64,000 nucleotides of DNA. Source: Paramecium tetraurelia (lineage: Eukaryota > Ciliophora > Oligohymenophorea > Peniculida > Parameciidae). Location: the NCBI RefSeq assembly GCF_000165425.1, contig NW_001798954.1, positions 62,001 through 126,000 of the forward strand, read 5' to 3'. Of the stretch, positions 31,440 to 45,200 are shown in pieces (the first letter of the stretch is position 1; the number at the start of each line of letters is the position of its first letter). A model generated the notes under the pieces. The model was given only the letters and a program-made list of their open reading frames with translations, had not been told where the DNA came from and ran no database searches. The position numbers and the translations under genes were made by a program.

Positions 31440-34277
31440 TATTGTTAATAATAACCATATAATGCTTTAAAATTAAATGACATTTTAAATTTTTAAGTTC
31501 GTGCCCATTCACTGGTATCTGACAATGTATTTTGACTCAGTTCTTCCAACTTTCTTTGCAATCTCTAAAACCCTTCCTACGACACAGATCCCTAAAAAGT
31601 CAATGTCATTATTTTAATTAAATTTATCTCATGATTTAATTAGTCCAGGAACTTAGCTCTCTTCGCATGTGTGGATACTGCTTCAATATTCTTGAAGCAT
31701 TAACTAACAATAAATGACATAATTGAATCAGTAACCGATTAATCCAAATTAATTTAGGCCAAAACAACAGCCTGCTCATTCAGCACCGTTAACCATTATA
31801 TGACATATGGTCTTGGTATCATATCCATTCCTTAAGGCTAATCAAGGTTTAATAACTTCACATAACTCTGGAGACATGGCTGGTAATACTTAGACAAAAT
31901 TCCATTTATTTATTATTGAATTGGTTCAGCAAATTCTTTGAAGGTTTTTTGTTTCTTTGAATTTGAATACACACTCTAAGCCAACTCTTTGATCTGACTA
32001 GAAATCAACTTTATATTATGCAAAAATATCAGATAATCTTGGGCCTCCTTGCAACTCGATTAAATGTAATTCAGACTGTCTTGCACTAATTGCAAAAATA
32101 GTTATCCATCTACATTTTTATTCTTAGATATCCTATCGCAATATTATAAATCCTTACATAAGTATCTCGTTAAATATCTGCAATATGAATTCAGAAAAAT
32201 TCACCCCGAAAAAGTCTCTTTGAGGAACCACAAAATTGGGTTTTACCTATTTTAATGTGTAATTTGAGAATTGCAAGGATAATGACTAAACCTCTATATC
32301 ATTTATAGAATTATCTATCTTTGGGGTCTCTCCAAAAAGATTTCCTATTATCTATGCCATATTCTTAATCGATTCAATATCCTGATTTATTCTTTAACAC
32401 AATATCGCACTATATTGTTAACTAAACCAAGACTTTTAAGTCGAATCCAAGAACTATAACAATTTATTCTCAATTTCCTCCTTCAATTTTTGCATATTTG
32501 GATTCAGATTAAGATCTCGACATAAGTTTTAAAACTATTTCACTTGTTTACTGAATTTGCCACTTACAAAACTTTCTAAAGCTTTGCAGTTTTATAGTTG
32601 TAATTCCTTTTAAGGCAATGAACATTATTAGAGGAATTCAATAATAAAATCACCTCTGATCATCTCAACTTAGTAGGCTTCATTCTCCCTCTATTGCAAA
32701 GTCTTATTAAAGTAAGCATTGAAGCTTGTCTTTATAGATTGCTAAAGATTATTAACAATATCTTAAGTACTATTCTAAGTCAGATTTAGTTCATTAATGT
32801 ATTCGGCTATTTCTAAAATCTAATTGTAATCCAGATTGTCTTGCTTAATCTATTGAAGCATGTCATTGTATATTTATTTCATTACTTGATTTATCTATTC
32901 ATTCAACTATTTAAACAATGATATATTTTTGTACTAATTCATATTCTCCTTTTATAGAGAAATGAGTTTCATCACTCGAGCATTATTTCTTTGTAGATAG
33001 GCTTCTTTTAATTAATTTGGCAATTAAACATATTATTCGCATTTCCTGATATAATCAATTACTGATTTCAGTTTTTCTTAGCTCATTCTTAGCTAATTCA
33101 TTGATTATGAAATAGAATTTAATTTAGACAGTAATTGAAATGTTCTTTTAGACAGAGAACCTAGAATTAAGATTTGATCAACTTGCATAGGTTGGCCTGA
33201 CTTATCATTAGATGCCAATGACTTTTTCCTTTTGATTTAATCTTTAAATTCTTTGGAAATGAATTCATTATGAATTTACAAAATGCCTTAGTTAATACAG
33301 AAGAAATCATCTATAAAATAGTAGACGATATTCTTATTCATCTCTATATTTTATTATTAGAGCATAGTCATAGATTCCTTTGTAATTTATGGCTAAACTA
33401 TTTTTAAGAATGTCTAGGCATCAAATTAAGGAGAGTCTAGATGAATTTTAACAATCAATTTATCCAAATTCTTATTTTATTGTTTAATTTGTTCAACTGA
33501 TTCTACATCAATAACAGCATTTAAACTTTCGGCTATTTACTTTTTTTTTAATGCTGCACTTCTATTTTTATTAGATTTAGTAGTTCTTTGTTAAGGAACG
33601 AAAGGATTATAGAAAGTCTTAATTAAATACTCAGGATTACCATCCCATTATAAAGTAATGTGTTCTAATTTCTTCTATCTTTTATTTTGTTCTCTTTATA
33701 AGTTCAGGTTCTCAGGAGGAGGCTAATCAGATTCTTTCCATGAAGTTTATTTGTTATGCTCTTAAATTTATTAGATTCTAACAGTCTTGTACCAATTATC
33801 GAATTATTCCTTGAGTTTTTTAATTTCAAGGATGGATTCAAGATTAAAATGAGGCCTCTCATCCTTTAGGAACTTAATTATTTTGAAAGCAATAAGCCCT
33901 TTATCTTACAACTTTTTATCAGCCAAAACGTGAGTAGATAATGAAAGCAATTTGTATTCATCATCTTCAAGATCTGCAAATACTTTAATGAATTCAATTC
34001 TTTGAGGGTGTTTTTCTAGAATATTCAGAAATAATTCAGCACTATAATAAGCAGATTTCCTTAGACTGCCATCAACTTTTGATTTATTTCCTATACAATA
34101 CAATAATCCATATGGTAATTGCTCATTGCCTACTAAATATAATCGAATTTCTTAGGAAGTTAATTGCATCTTGAATGTGTCTAATTGTTTTAGATATTTT
34201 GATGTCTTAACTTTGATTTTCTATTGGGATTCTTTGATTTTGGTTAAGACAGCTATAATTTATTGCTAATTATTCAT
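31436..34277 (-). CDS. Large helical-rod protein, possible tethering-complex (CATCHR-like) subunit
   Basis: A protein of about 935 residues that is almost entirely alpha-helical. The N-terminus MNNQQQIIAVLTKIKESQQK is followed by a compact block, LRKSAYYSAELFLNILEKHP. Then come long Q/N/K-rich helices and a C-terminal helical bundle (MIPRPYVIQWLTVLNEQAVV). I see no catalytic or membrane motif. The architecture of an N-terminal coil plus stacked helical bundles recalls exocyst/GARP-type tethering subunits, but I cannot match a specific one, so this is a weak guess. A frame shift near 31950-31990 needs an intron; a 31-nt GTT...AAG interval fits. The TGA overlaps the start codon of the channel gene. 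Confidence 0.65.
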
Positions 34278-34292
34278 TAAATATATATAATG

Positions 34293-36618
34293 TCATTTAT
34301 TAATCTTTGGAAGATTGTTTTGGCTTTGACTCATTTATGAACCTGTTTAATAGAATTACTGATTGGCTTGACTATTGGGTCTGTCCTTGTCATTCTAATA
34401 TCTCTCTTTATCAATTTTATCTCTATTGTTTTTTGATTTATCTTGCATTTATTTGTATCCAACGCCAAACTAAAAAATAATGCCGGATGTATACTCTTCC
34501 CATTCTTTCTGGAGAAGTCTCTTTAGGAGGGAAATGAGCCCATCCTCTATAATCTCCCAACTATCCCTTAAATTTATCTAACTCCTTATCACATGAAGCA
34601 CATGACCAAAGTTGTTTCTTAGCAAACAGGCCTTCCTAATCTTTGGATCCTCCTTCTCCTTCGAGCATCATGAATATTTGATTGATCTATTGAATTAGTA
34701 ATAAAAAATCATACTCTCTGTTCAAGATAGATCAAAGCCTTCTTAGTTTCAGACTTATTCGCTAATTATTTGATGAGAGCTTAAACAACTTCCTCTAATC
34801 TGGAGACAAGATCATTTTAAAGCTTTTCCAAATCTTCAAGTTCAGCCTTCTTTTCCAATTTAATTCTTAATTCTTCAATTTATTTGGTTAATTCATCTCT
34901 GACCTATTTTAGTTTAGGTTCAAAGAGGGCTAAGAGATCTTCTCTTGTGACCACTCCATCAATCTTCTTTCCAAATTAAGCTATCTTTGCCTTGTTAGTA
35001 TCTTAATCCTTTTTCATTTGCTCTTGGATTTCTCTTAATTCCTATAAACCAGAAATGATCGAATCAGTTTTAGTTTATTTCATCTTATTTTCTATCTCAG
35101 CAATCTTTAATTAAATTTACTATGAATTTTATTAAAATTGAGATTTATGATTGATTAGTTCTCTAATGATATGATAAATATAATAATTACTATTCATTTT
35201 AAGCTACTTGATCTTGTAGTTCTTTAAAAGTATTTAAAAAGTCTGGACTTAATTAAGGTCCTTTGGTTGGACTATTATCTAATTGCGGTTGGGATCCCCG
35301 CTTAGATTTGTTGAGAATATCTTTTAATTAAGTAAGTTCATTCTTGATCTTTTCTTATTCAGACAAATCACCTTTTTTGTTAAGATTTAATTTGAACTCT
35401 CTTCTGACTTTTTCAATTTCTTCATCAATATGATCATATGTTTATTTTTGTTACAATGCAACTTTTTAGCCAAGATTTGTTAGATCTGATTGAGTAGCAT
35501 AATTCTCTAATAAGGCTCTAATCTTATTGATTTCTGCCAGAATGATGACCATTTGATTTTCTCCCACATTATTGCCTTCCTCACCTGAATTACCAAATGA
35601 AGCCAGATTTAGTTATGTTTGTAATTATTCTAATAAAGTAAACAACTTTTTGATGTCGTTTTTGATAATCAAAAGATCTTCAGCATCAACATTAGATGCT
35701 CCTCCTGTAACTCCTTCCCTATTTTTTTTCCTCAATTCATCAACCAATTCAAATAATTTTTAAATCTCTTCTTCATGATTATCCAACTTCTTATTGATAT
35801 CAGATAAATCGACTTCAGAATTTGGTTGCTCAACGTAATCTTAGTCTTTCAATGAGATTGGTTACAACAAACTTTTCGGCTGATTGTTCATTTGTTTAAG
35901 TAATTCCTTATATTAGGATTCTAAGGTAACACACATATCAATTACCTAGTTATGCCAATCGATTTAAGACATCCTTTAGAGAATCATCTGATAATGGCTT
36001 AGATTAGATTTGGTACACATTGGTATCTGGCTTTTGCGATGATAAATCTGACAATAATTTATTTTGATCAGTGATTAGTTTACGGAGTTTGTCCAACTCC
36101 TCATTAATTGTATCAATTTATTGCTACTTCTAAATGATATCTTCTGCATTCTTATTTATTTGCTATTACTCTTATTCCTAAGCCTTAGCGATCTCCTTAA
36201 TTTAGATATCTTAATCTCTCAAAATATTATCTAAGATAGTTACATTTCATACCAAATCTTTGTTTTAATGCTTGCAACTCTGCTTTGGTAGCAAAATTCT
36301 AATGGATTTCCTTCACTTGAGAATCAATCACATCAACTTTATCTTTTGTATCAGTCTATTATGATTCCTCTCTCAATTTCTACCATTTAATAGTAAGTTT
36401 ACCTGCACCCAATCACTATTGTCCTTCACCTACCCGTTTATGAGTATCATGCCCTTATGTAACTGTTTAAGAATGGAAATAATGACGGAAAAATTCTTCT
36501 ACAGGATCTCTTCCGAAAATGTAACTTGCATCATCTTGTCCAGGCTCATATTAGCTAAATCCGAATCAAAAGAGGTGAAGTTGGGATCAAATATCACATT
36601 TATAATTTGTTCATCCAT
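34293..36618 (-). CDS. QRICH2-like (DUF4795) axonemal coiled-coil protein
   Basis: The protein begins MDEQIINVIFDPNFTSFDSD and continues as a long E/K/L/N-rich coiled coil with several small introns, including 36402-36424-type GTA...TAG intervals. The C-terminus carries the DUF4795 hallmark: LWSCASCDKELDKFKGQLG followed by GWAHFPPKETSPERMGR and FGVGYKQM. In animals this domain occurs in QRICH2, a sperm-flagellar protein linked to the central apparatus. An axonemal role in Paramecium cilia is therefore likely. The tail (FYQTGSQMSQSQNNLPKINK) is disordered. The start is divergent from the next gene with only 13 bp between the two ATGs. Confidence 0.85.
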
Positions 36619-36631
36619 TTTAATTAAATTA
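36619..36631. promoter_or_regulatory. 13-bp gap between divergent start codons
   Basis: The sequence taattaaattaa plus one base separates ATG 36618 (minus) from ATG 36632 (plus). If both starts are right, each gene's promoter and 5' UTR must lie inside the other gene's coding region. Confidence 0.5.
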
Positions 36632-37157
36632 ATGAATAGATTCTTTTTCACAGGACAAGCCACTCCTCTAGAAAACAGCGAATTCGATGACGAGTACACT
36701 CTCAAAGTACCCTCGGAAGATGAAGTCAGAATTGTGGCTATTAGATTAAGAAATTGTATAGTCCTCTTCCAATTATATTACTCTAGGCCAATATTTTCTG
36801 ACAGGTGTAGATGTTTGCAGAGAAAAAATCTTCAGAAAGCACGTTGAAGATTAAAAGGCCACTCCCAATGGTTTCTTGCCCTGCAAACCACTCGTAGATA
36901 GCTATTATTATTGCATTTCATAAGTATATATATATCTCATTGATCATCAGGGATCATACGGATAATCAGTCTCAGACGCCCCAACTGAAGCATAAGATAA
37001 TCTATAAAAATTTCAAAGCTGCTTATTCAACAAATTGAATCCAGCCAACTATTGTAAAGGGTTATAATATATAATAAATATTCTTAGATTCGCAAGTAAA
37101 GCAGTCAGAGATTTGTATCATCTCCCAGGCACCAAAATTAAGGATACAACAATTTGA
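36632..37157 (+). CDS. Small Cys-containing protein, about 155-165 aa
   Basis: The frame starts MNRFFFTGQATPLENSEFDD. An intron of 31 nt (36760-36790, GTA...TAG) leads to NCQYFLTGVDVCREKIFRKH. A probable 27-nt in-frame intron near 36920-36946 (CAG acceptor) is followed by YGQSVSDAPTEAQDNLQKF and QSCLFNKLNPANYCKG. Spaced cysteines (NCQ, VCR, PCKP, YYCIS, QSCLF, NYCKG) recall CHCH-type mitochondrial intermembrane-space proteins but the CX9C spacing is not clean, so the family is uncertain. The end at TGA 37155-37157 is 54 bp from the convergent stop. Confidence 0.65.
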
Positions 37158-37211
37158 TTACGCATAATCCATAATAACAATAAAAAAATCAAAACTAAAA
37201 TTATTTAAATT

Positions 37212-38274
37212 TCAATCACCATCTCCACCATTATTGTCATCATCATCTTATTATTTCTTCTTTTGCGTATGTCTCCTATCCCTTTTCTAATTTTTATCCT
37301 TGTTATCACGACTGTTCTGTCTGTTTCTAGTTCCCCTCTTTTTTTATCTATTTTATTGGTCAATCAACTTCATCAAAATTTCATTGTTCAAATCATTGTC
37401 ATCAGATTCCTCACTCTATTATTATTATTGTTATTATTGCATATTAGGAGGATACATCGGAGGGAACATTCCAAAAGGATTCTACATTTGCATCATGCCC
37501 TATTACTGTAATAGTTGCTATTAAGGCATTAATCCATACTATTATTATATCATTTGTTGTCTTGAGTGATCAAAGTCATCTATTCTCTATTTCAATGACT
37601 TGATTTCATTCAAAATATGCTATTTTTACAAGTCGTCTCTCTCGTACAATAATTATGCCAAACTGTCATCCTTCTCTGCTTCAAATACTGGTTTCCTACT
37701 CCCCACCAAAGTAGACAGTTATTAAATATATTGATTTTGCTCTTCTATTTGTTTCTGCATATTCAGCAATTTCTAGTTCCCTTGAATTGCAGTAGACTAG
37801 GGTCTCGTCTAATTCTACTTACTTTGAATCGATGCCTTCCTTTGCATTTGCTAAGGCTATATTTCTGGATAATCTCCAGCCTACATAGACTTGTTTAATT
37901 TTATGTTCTAAACTTATTATTGATCGGTTTATAACGACTCCATCGGCGTTGTGTTTTAAACATTGAAAGTAGGTTAATAGTTTTTGTAATATATTTGGTT
38001 ATGTTCATTCCTCTGCTTGTCTTTCTGAATCAAATCCCTTTATAATTGCATAGATTGCTATTCTAAATACAATAGTTGATCCTCTTTCTCCTTCATTCTC
38101 GTATTATAATCACTAACCTTTTTAAGCATTTTTTAATACTGTCTGCTCCTATTATTACATTAACTATATCAGTTAATCAAACTTCTATTTATTTGAATGC
38201 GCTTAAATCAGAGGATGATACCCAACACCATATCCACTAGGTGGAGCTTTGGAAAACATGTTCTGTCCTAACAT
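37212..38274 (-). CDS. Gln-rich protein with coiled coils and acidic tail
   Basis: The start MLGQNMFSKAPPSGYGVGYH is followed by Q-rich helices (FDQLIQLMQQQEQTVL), a coiled coil (KEKEDQLLYLEQQSMQLQ), then a low-complexity Q/N/P/M/Y region near 37440-37560. The protein ends in a basic to acidic tail, RRHTQKKKQQDDDDNNGGDG. Several introns are present and not all are placed. Prion-like composition suggests a phase-separating or scaffold protein. No recognised family. Confidence 0.65.
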
Positions 38275-38575
38275 CTAAAAGGTATTTTAGTATTGATCCA
38301 TTCAATTAAAATGAAATTTTATTATGCATTAATTTAAAGTTCAGAATAGAGTAGTATGAAATACTTAAAAATATTATTCAATTTGTTTTAGAATTAATAC
38401 AAAATATATCTCCCACAATTTAATTAATAGCAGTTACTCAAATCTTCAAATCCCAAGACAATCCACATTCATCATTTATAAATATATTCAAAGATTTGCT
38501 ATTATAAAATAAAGCGACTTTTCTGATTCTTTATAGCTAAGTTTAATGAATCATCATTAAAAAATTAATAAGTTT

Positions 38576-39444
38576 ATGCAAATAGTAAGATTGAATTTTA
38601 AAGCAGACACCTGCAGGAATCGACCCCTTAAATCGCCAGAGAAACGATAAACTACGACCATTCAGTTTCCCAACTACATTTTCTTGGGCCCCTCGGAAAA
38701 CATTAAAATTGTGAAATTTTCAAAGACCATTATTTCAAGCAGTATCAAATTGATAAGGTCAACCTCTCCACAAAAAATTCAAAACATAAGTTTAGCTGTG
38801 GAATTTGCTCATGCATAACCCAAACATTAAAAAACCTAAAGTGTTCAACTTAGTTAATAAAATGTTGACTAACTTTTCAAAGCTAAATTCTAGAATCATG
38901 AATCAATTCAAGGGAAACCATATCCTTCAACAAAATATAGTTATGGACTTGTCAATAATCATAAATCTGAAATGACCTTGGACACTATAAGTGATTACCC
39001 AAATACTCCAACTTTAACAGTTCCTGCGTTAAAAGTTGTTGATAAGGCCAGCAATGTTTGGAGTGGAAATAGGTTCAATTTATCGAAGAAGATAACTGGA
39101 TAAATCCAATTCCAAAATGGATTTGTTTATGAGGGAGAATTATTGAATTTTGATGATACAGTCATTCTAGATGGACAAGGAACACTATATTCTAATGGAT
39201 CCAAATTACGAGTTATTTATGAAGGAAGATGGAAGAACAACTTATTTCATGGCAAGGGGAAGTATTTCAATCAATACTAAATTGAATCTTCCAAAGATTG
39301 GCATTTCAATTGGAGAATGATTTAAGGTATGATATAAAAATATACATTATAGGCACTTTCAATAATGGAGAAATTATACAATGTAAAATTGATTTTTTCT
39401 TAAGTGAAGAGATACTGTTACATAATATAGATTACTAAAAATGA
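38576..39444 (+). CDS. MORN-repeat protein
   Basis: The frame opens at ATG 38576. The clear part is C-terminal: GFVYEGELLNFDDTVILDG, VIYEGRWKNNLFHGKGKYF and GTFNNGEIIQCKIDFF are MORN-type hairpins. A 26-nt intron (39328-39353, GTA...TAG) lies before the last repeat. The protein ends LLHNIDYQK at TGA 39442-39444. Two alternative frames are open in the 38640-38880 part: RPLKSPEKRQTTTIQFPNYI or DHYFKQYQIDKVNLSTKNSK. The N-terminal exon structure is therefore uncertain. MORN proteins usually scaffold membrane or cytoskeletal assemblies. It shares no close sequence with the other MORN gene at 13.4 kb. Confidence 0.7.
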
Positions 39445-40058
39445 ATTAAGCACTATTTAACCATTAAATGATTATATCATCTACTATATAAACTCGAATT
39501 ATTAGTTTTATTATGATTAGATAGATCCATTCGAAATTCACTTCAATATTCTAGTACTTGCTGTCGCAATGAATGTTAATTCTATTATCTAAGTTATTTC
39601 ACAATTACTGTCCTTATGGCAAATAATCGGATTACAATTTTAATTTTATATATTATCTGGTAAATCTACTAATCTTTATTTTGATCTCAAAATATAAATA
39701 TTAGCATGATATCAATTCATATTGATAATCACCTCTAATTTAATTTTTAGTATCATATCCAAAATATGTAATATTTTTATCTAAATTATTAACATTAATT
39801 TAAGATTAATTTTCAATCATATTCTACTTTAATGATGATTCAAGTAAGACAGTTTCAAATAAGCAAAATGATATATAAGCAAAATAAGTCATACGTTAAT
39901 AATTCTCTATTTATAAAGCTATTCTATAAAATGGTCATCTAATTCGAAAAACTTAAGAAATTTTGATCTGAATTGATTAATCAAGTCTGTAAACATAATA
40001 ATAATAATTAATTAGTCTATTTAAGTTATTTAAATATATATAAATTCTCTGATTTTAA
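39445..40058. other. Convergent intergenic spacer
   Basis: 614 bp between two stop codons. It is unusually long for convergent genes here. A TGA-free run extends from the MORN gene but its composition is not protein-like, and I see no repeat or RNA. Confidence 0.5.
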
Positions 40059-41124
<1,066 letters not shown>

Positions 41125-41155
41125 TTTGATATTTTCTTTTATTAATAAATATACG
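41125..41155. promoter_or_regulatory. 31-bp bidirectional gap between PP1 and TPR gene starts
   Basis: Only 31 bp (41125-41155, A/T-rich with attaataaatata) separates the two divergent ATGs. It must contain both 5' leaders or the promoters overlap the coding regions. Confidence 0.5.
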
Positions 41156-42290
41156 ATGGCTAATTAAAGCAATGATAGCATCTTGGACTTGAGAGACATT
41201 TGCAGCAAACCCAAGAATAGCATTCACGATAATCTCCTTTGGAAATATCAAGATACTCAATTTTCCAGACCTGCTGAATCTCAATACAATCCAGAAAGTT
41301 GTAAAATAAGCTACACCATCAAGGAATATTCCATTCAAGGAAAGCTTTTGAACAAGGATTATAAGAATATCAGAAAGATATAGCTTAAGCACGATAGAAA
41401 ATCGTATTTTGGATTGCATTTATGCTTGGAATCAATGGGCAATAAAGAGGTTTCTGTGTTTGAAGTTAATCCGATTTTGAGGAAATCAATTATTCAACTA
41501 GAAGCTGAGAATGAACGTCCAGACATCCCAATCATCAACTTCATTGAGAACAAATATAGAAATATAATTGATTAGCCTTAAATATGGATTATTGAAGTTC
41601 ATGACATAGAGGAGATTGAGGATAATGAAAAATTAACTTTAGAAGAGAGGGAATAAAAAGTTAAATAGTTGAAATCCTAAGCTACTTAACTATTCAAAGA
41701 GTAGAAATACAAGGAAGCCATTTAAGTTTATAAAAATATTCACTCCAAAATTGGATAAATTCCAAAGGCTTTGAAAAATACCATGACTCAGGAACAGAAG
41801 ACATTCTTTTAGGTTGAACTCTCAAGGGTTTATTCTAATTAAGCCATTTGCCACTTATAATTGAAAGAATATGCAAAAGCCATAGAGACATCAAAATAAG
41901 CAATGAATGATTGGGATCAAAATTTTAAAGGTATAAAATTTCATATACTCGATAGCGTATTTTATTTATGCTAAGGCTCATTTTGAAAGAGATTAAAAAA
42001 GTGAAGCTCTTGAATATTTTTAACAAATCATTCAAAAATTCCCCAATGAAGATGTTACAGAAGTACAAAAGTATTTGGATAAATGTAAACAACCCAAAAC
42101 CACAAAAAATGAGCAATAATTATATAAGAAAATATTTGAAAAATTACAGGATAAAGATGAAGATGAAATATAACGAGAATAGAAAGAGAAATTTGAGAAA
42201 GTAGAAAAGAACAGACAGACTGAAAAAATCTTAAATTCAGCCAAAAATGGGTAGTCCATTAATCATGAAGAAATTTAAAAATTATAATGA
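41156..42290 (+). CDS. TPR co-chaperone-like protein
   Basis: A protein of about 369 residues beginning MANQSNDSILDLRDICSKPK. The first 150 residues form a beta-rich domain (YTIKEYSIQGKLLNKDY, SYFGLHLCLESMGN) reminiscent of an FKBP-type fold but without recognisable isomerase residues. A TPR region of three repeats follows (QATQLFKEQKYKEAIQVYKN, VYSNQAICHLQLKEYAKAIE, YAKAHFERDQKSEALEYFQQ), the arrangement of Hsp90-binding co-chaperones. A charged coiled coil ends it. An intron of 25 nt lies near 41930-41954 (GTA...TAG). The stop at 42288-42290 is only 8 bp from the listerin stop on the other strand. Confidence 0.8.
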
Positions 42291-42298
42291 TTTCTTTA

Positions 42299-45200
42299 TC
42301 ATAAAAATTAACTCTTGCATAAGGGGCAATCGCTTTTGTTGCTACTATGAAACCATTTCTAAATACAAGTTGAATGGAATTTATGTTTGCATGTTCTACA
42401 AGCCATCTTTGGTAATTCTCCATTCTAATGGATGATATAATAACAAATAGCACATTCCTCCAAATCTAAAATTAATTATTAAATTGATTTATACCTTAGA
42501 ATTGTTAATCAATGTTTTTCTTCCATAGTTTCAATGCAGTTAATATTGTATCATTTTCATTTTGTAAGATCATTCTTATCATTAGACTCCACTTTTTTAA
42601 TTTGTCTTCACTAATCTTAACTCCTTTCTTAGTTTCCACTTTCAAAGGTTTCAATGGAAAACCAACTGGAACTTAAATGAGGATTTCTATTTTTTATTCT
42701 TCCTTCTAATAAGTTGCAGTTATTTCTTATTGATTTTTAGAAATGAAAATATCGAAACCTTCACTACGCCATTCCTCTTAATTTAATTCAATCAATTCAA
42801 TTTCCCTTGTGTAAATTGCTTTACTGATAATCTAGAGCAAATCCTCTAATTATTTCTTTTAAGTTGTATTGCATTCCTAATTGTACCATTACTTAAAATA
42901 ACTCTATTAAGCAACAATAAATTAATAAAATGAGATGACAATCATCTTTAATAATTCAGATTGGTCATCCTAAATTACCATTAGATTTAAATCCTATTAA
43001 TAAATTTCCTTATAGTTGAATCTTGCCATGACTCCGTTGTCATTCAAGAATTATAATATATATAGAAGATTGCTCAAATAGGTAGGATACTTATCTTTGA
43101 ATTGAACACAATTCTTATTCTACAAAACAACCAGCCAAGCCAGTAAATTGGTTAATATTTTACCATCAAGAGGGAATGTTATGATATCTTCCACATCTTC
43201 TTCATCCTCTTGTCTCAATCTTCTCATTTCTTCTTTTTTCATATCAAATCCATCTAAAACTGGGCTCAAACCACTGTGATCTTATATGTTCTTTAATGCA
43301 ATAAATGCAGCCTTTTAGATACTAATGAATGGACATTAGAGTAATTGGTAATATATTGTATCATCGATCTTTTACCATTGTTCCATCTAAATACAACGCA
43401 ATAGAGTCTCTGCATATTCTATAAATAGAGTATCATTTTATTCGTCCATAAACTCTGGATTTGGATTTTCACAAAATTGAATTATTTATAATAAGGAATC
43501 TGTTAATTCGAAATTCAGATAATCTATAAATTCTATTGGAAATGCTTCAATAAAGTTCAATATCTTTCTCACAAATTAAAGTGCTGACACAATACTGAAT
43601 GAATAGAATCGTTTCAATTGAACATTCTATTAAAATAGTTATCTAAACAAATTATTAATTTATTTAATGTATGCTGCAAAAGGAGTGATGGTCTTTCTTT
43701 CACAAATTAAATTTATAAAGTCAAAAGCAACCATTTTATCATAATTTGATTCCAAATTCATCTCAAATAACAATTTTATAATCTTATCCAATTCTGCCTC
43801 ATCCTCTAATTCTAAAAGATTTGGTTATTATCTTAGCAAAAGAGTATACAGATCCAAATATGAAATCTTATTACTCTGATAATAAGTCTACAAGACATTT
43901 TGGAATTGTTGCTTCAAATCAACTACATTTATTATTTATCTGATAGTTATCAACTTATTCACATTGTTCCCATCCAAAGCTATTTTAAGTTAATCCACAA
44001 TTAGTTATGCCAATTAATCCGTTTATTTTGATCTATAGTTATTCTCTCTCTCCTCGATTATTATTTATTTAATTAGGTTTTTAAGAGCCACTCCATAAAC
44101 AATGTCAGTGTTGTTGAACAGCACCTTTATGAGATCCAAGCTTTTTGGTTCTTATTGTTCATATGAATCTAGGAAGATGGGAATTATTTGATTTCCAACG
44201 ATATTTTAGATGAATCTCTTCAACTTATGATCATACAACATGATGGATGAATAATTGGAAGCTAAAAATACAGCCAATAATTCCAATTGATTATTTTAAT
44301 ACATTTTTTTGAAGTAATCCTATGGAATTTCAATCAAAGACAAGATTTTCCATGATATGGGACTTTAAAAGTTAAAATTCAAAAACTATAATAAATCTTG
44401 GCTATTCAATTATGCAAAGAGATCTTGGAAGAAATGAAGGTGTTAATTTAAGGTATCAGTTCTTATTAATGGCAAAGTAGTTTAAAAGAATTAAACAAAC
44501 AAATCCTAATACTTTTTGTTAATTAATTTAAAGAGGAAAGTGCCTTTATGACTTTAATTCTTTAAGTACAATTGTAAGAGAACATCAAATATTAACTATT
44601 ATGGCTGTAGCTTATTCATAACGTATGATAATTCTTCGAATATTTAGAGGTAGTTTTTATCCATAGTCTTAATAACTGATTAGCCTATTTAGGTGTATTT
44701 AGAAATCAGTATATTTAAAATTTATTAATTAGCATTTTAAATGATGCAAGGAATGAATATTTTTTAGCTTAAGTTTGTGATGCTTAGGGATTAACTTAAA
44801 AACTTAGTTACAAAAGTTTCATTCTACTGTAATTGTTAATACTTAACGAATTTCTCAATGAGATTGTATTCTAACTGAGAATCTTTCATAGTTAAATACT
44901 TTTGATAAAATTATGGATCGAGACTTGCGTCAACAAGATTGTGTAAGCAAATCCATTTTAATTTGAAAGATTGCTATTCTTCTTTTGGAATTACTTACTT
45001 GTACTCTTGAGTAATGATCTTTTATAAAATGGATTCAATTAATTGTTATTGATTTATTCTTTGTAAGTTATAGATGCATATCTTAATCTAGGCACATCTC
45101 TTCAATACTTCTTCTGATGAAACCATTTCAATGGAACTAAACAAATTATTGATTATTTCCTAAATCTTTTAACCAAAGTTCTCCCTCTTAAAATTCTTAG

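Noticed and set aside
42259..42453. Minus-strand ORF resembling the start of a SET domain (NYQRWLVEH, RNGFIVATKAIAPYARV)
   Set aside because: The overlapping frame is the C-terminal RING of listerin (ECAICYY, TCKHKFHSTC, CPLCKS) after a 29-nt intron; the SET likeness is a shadow.
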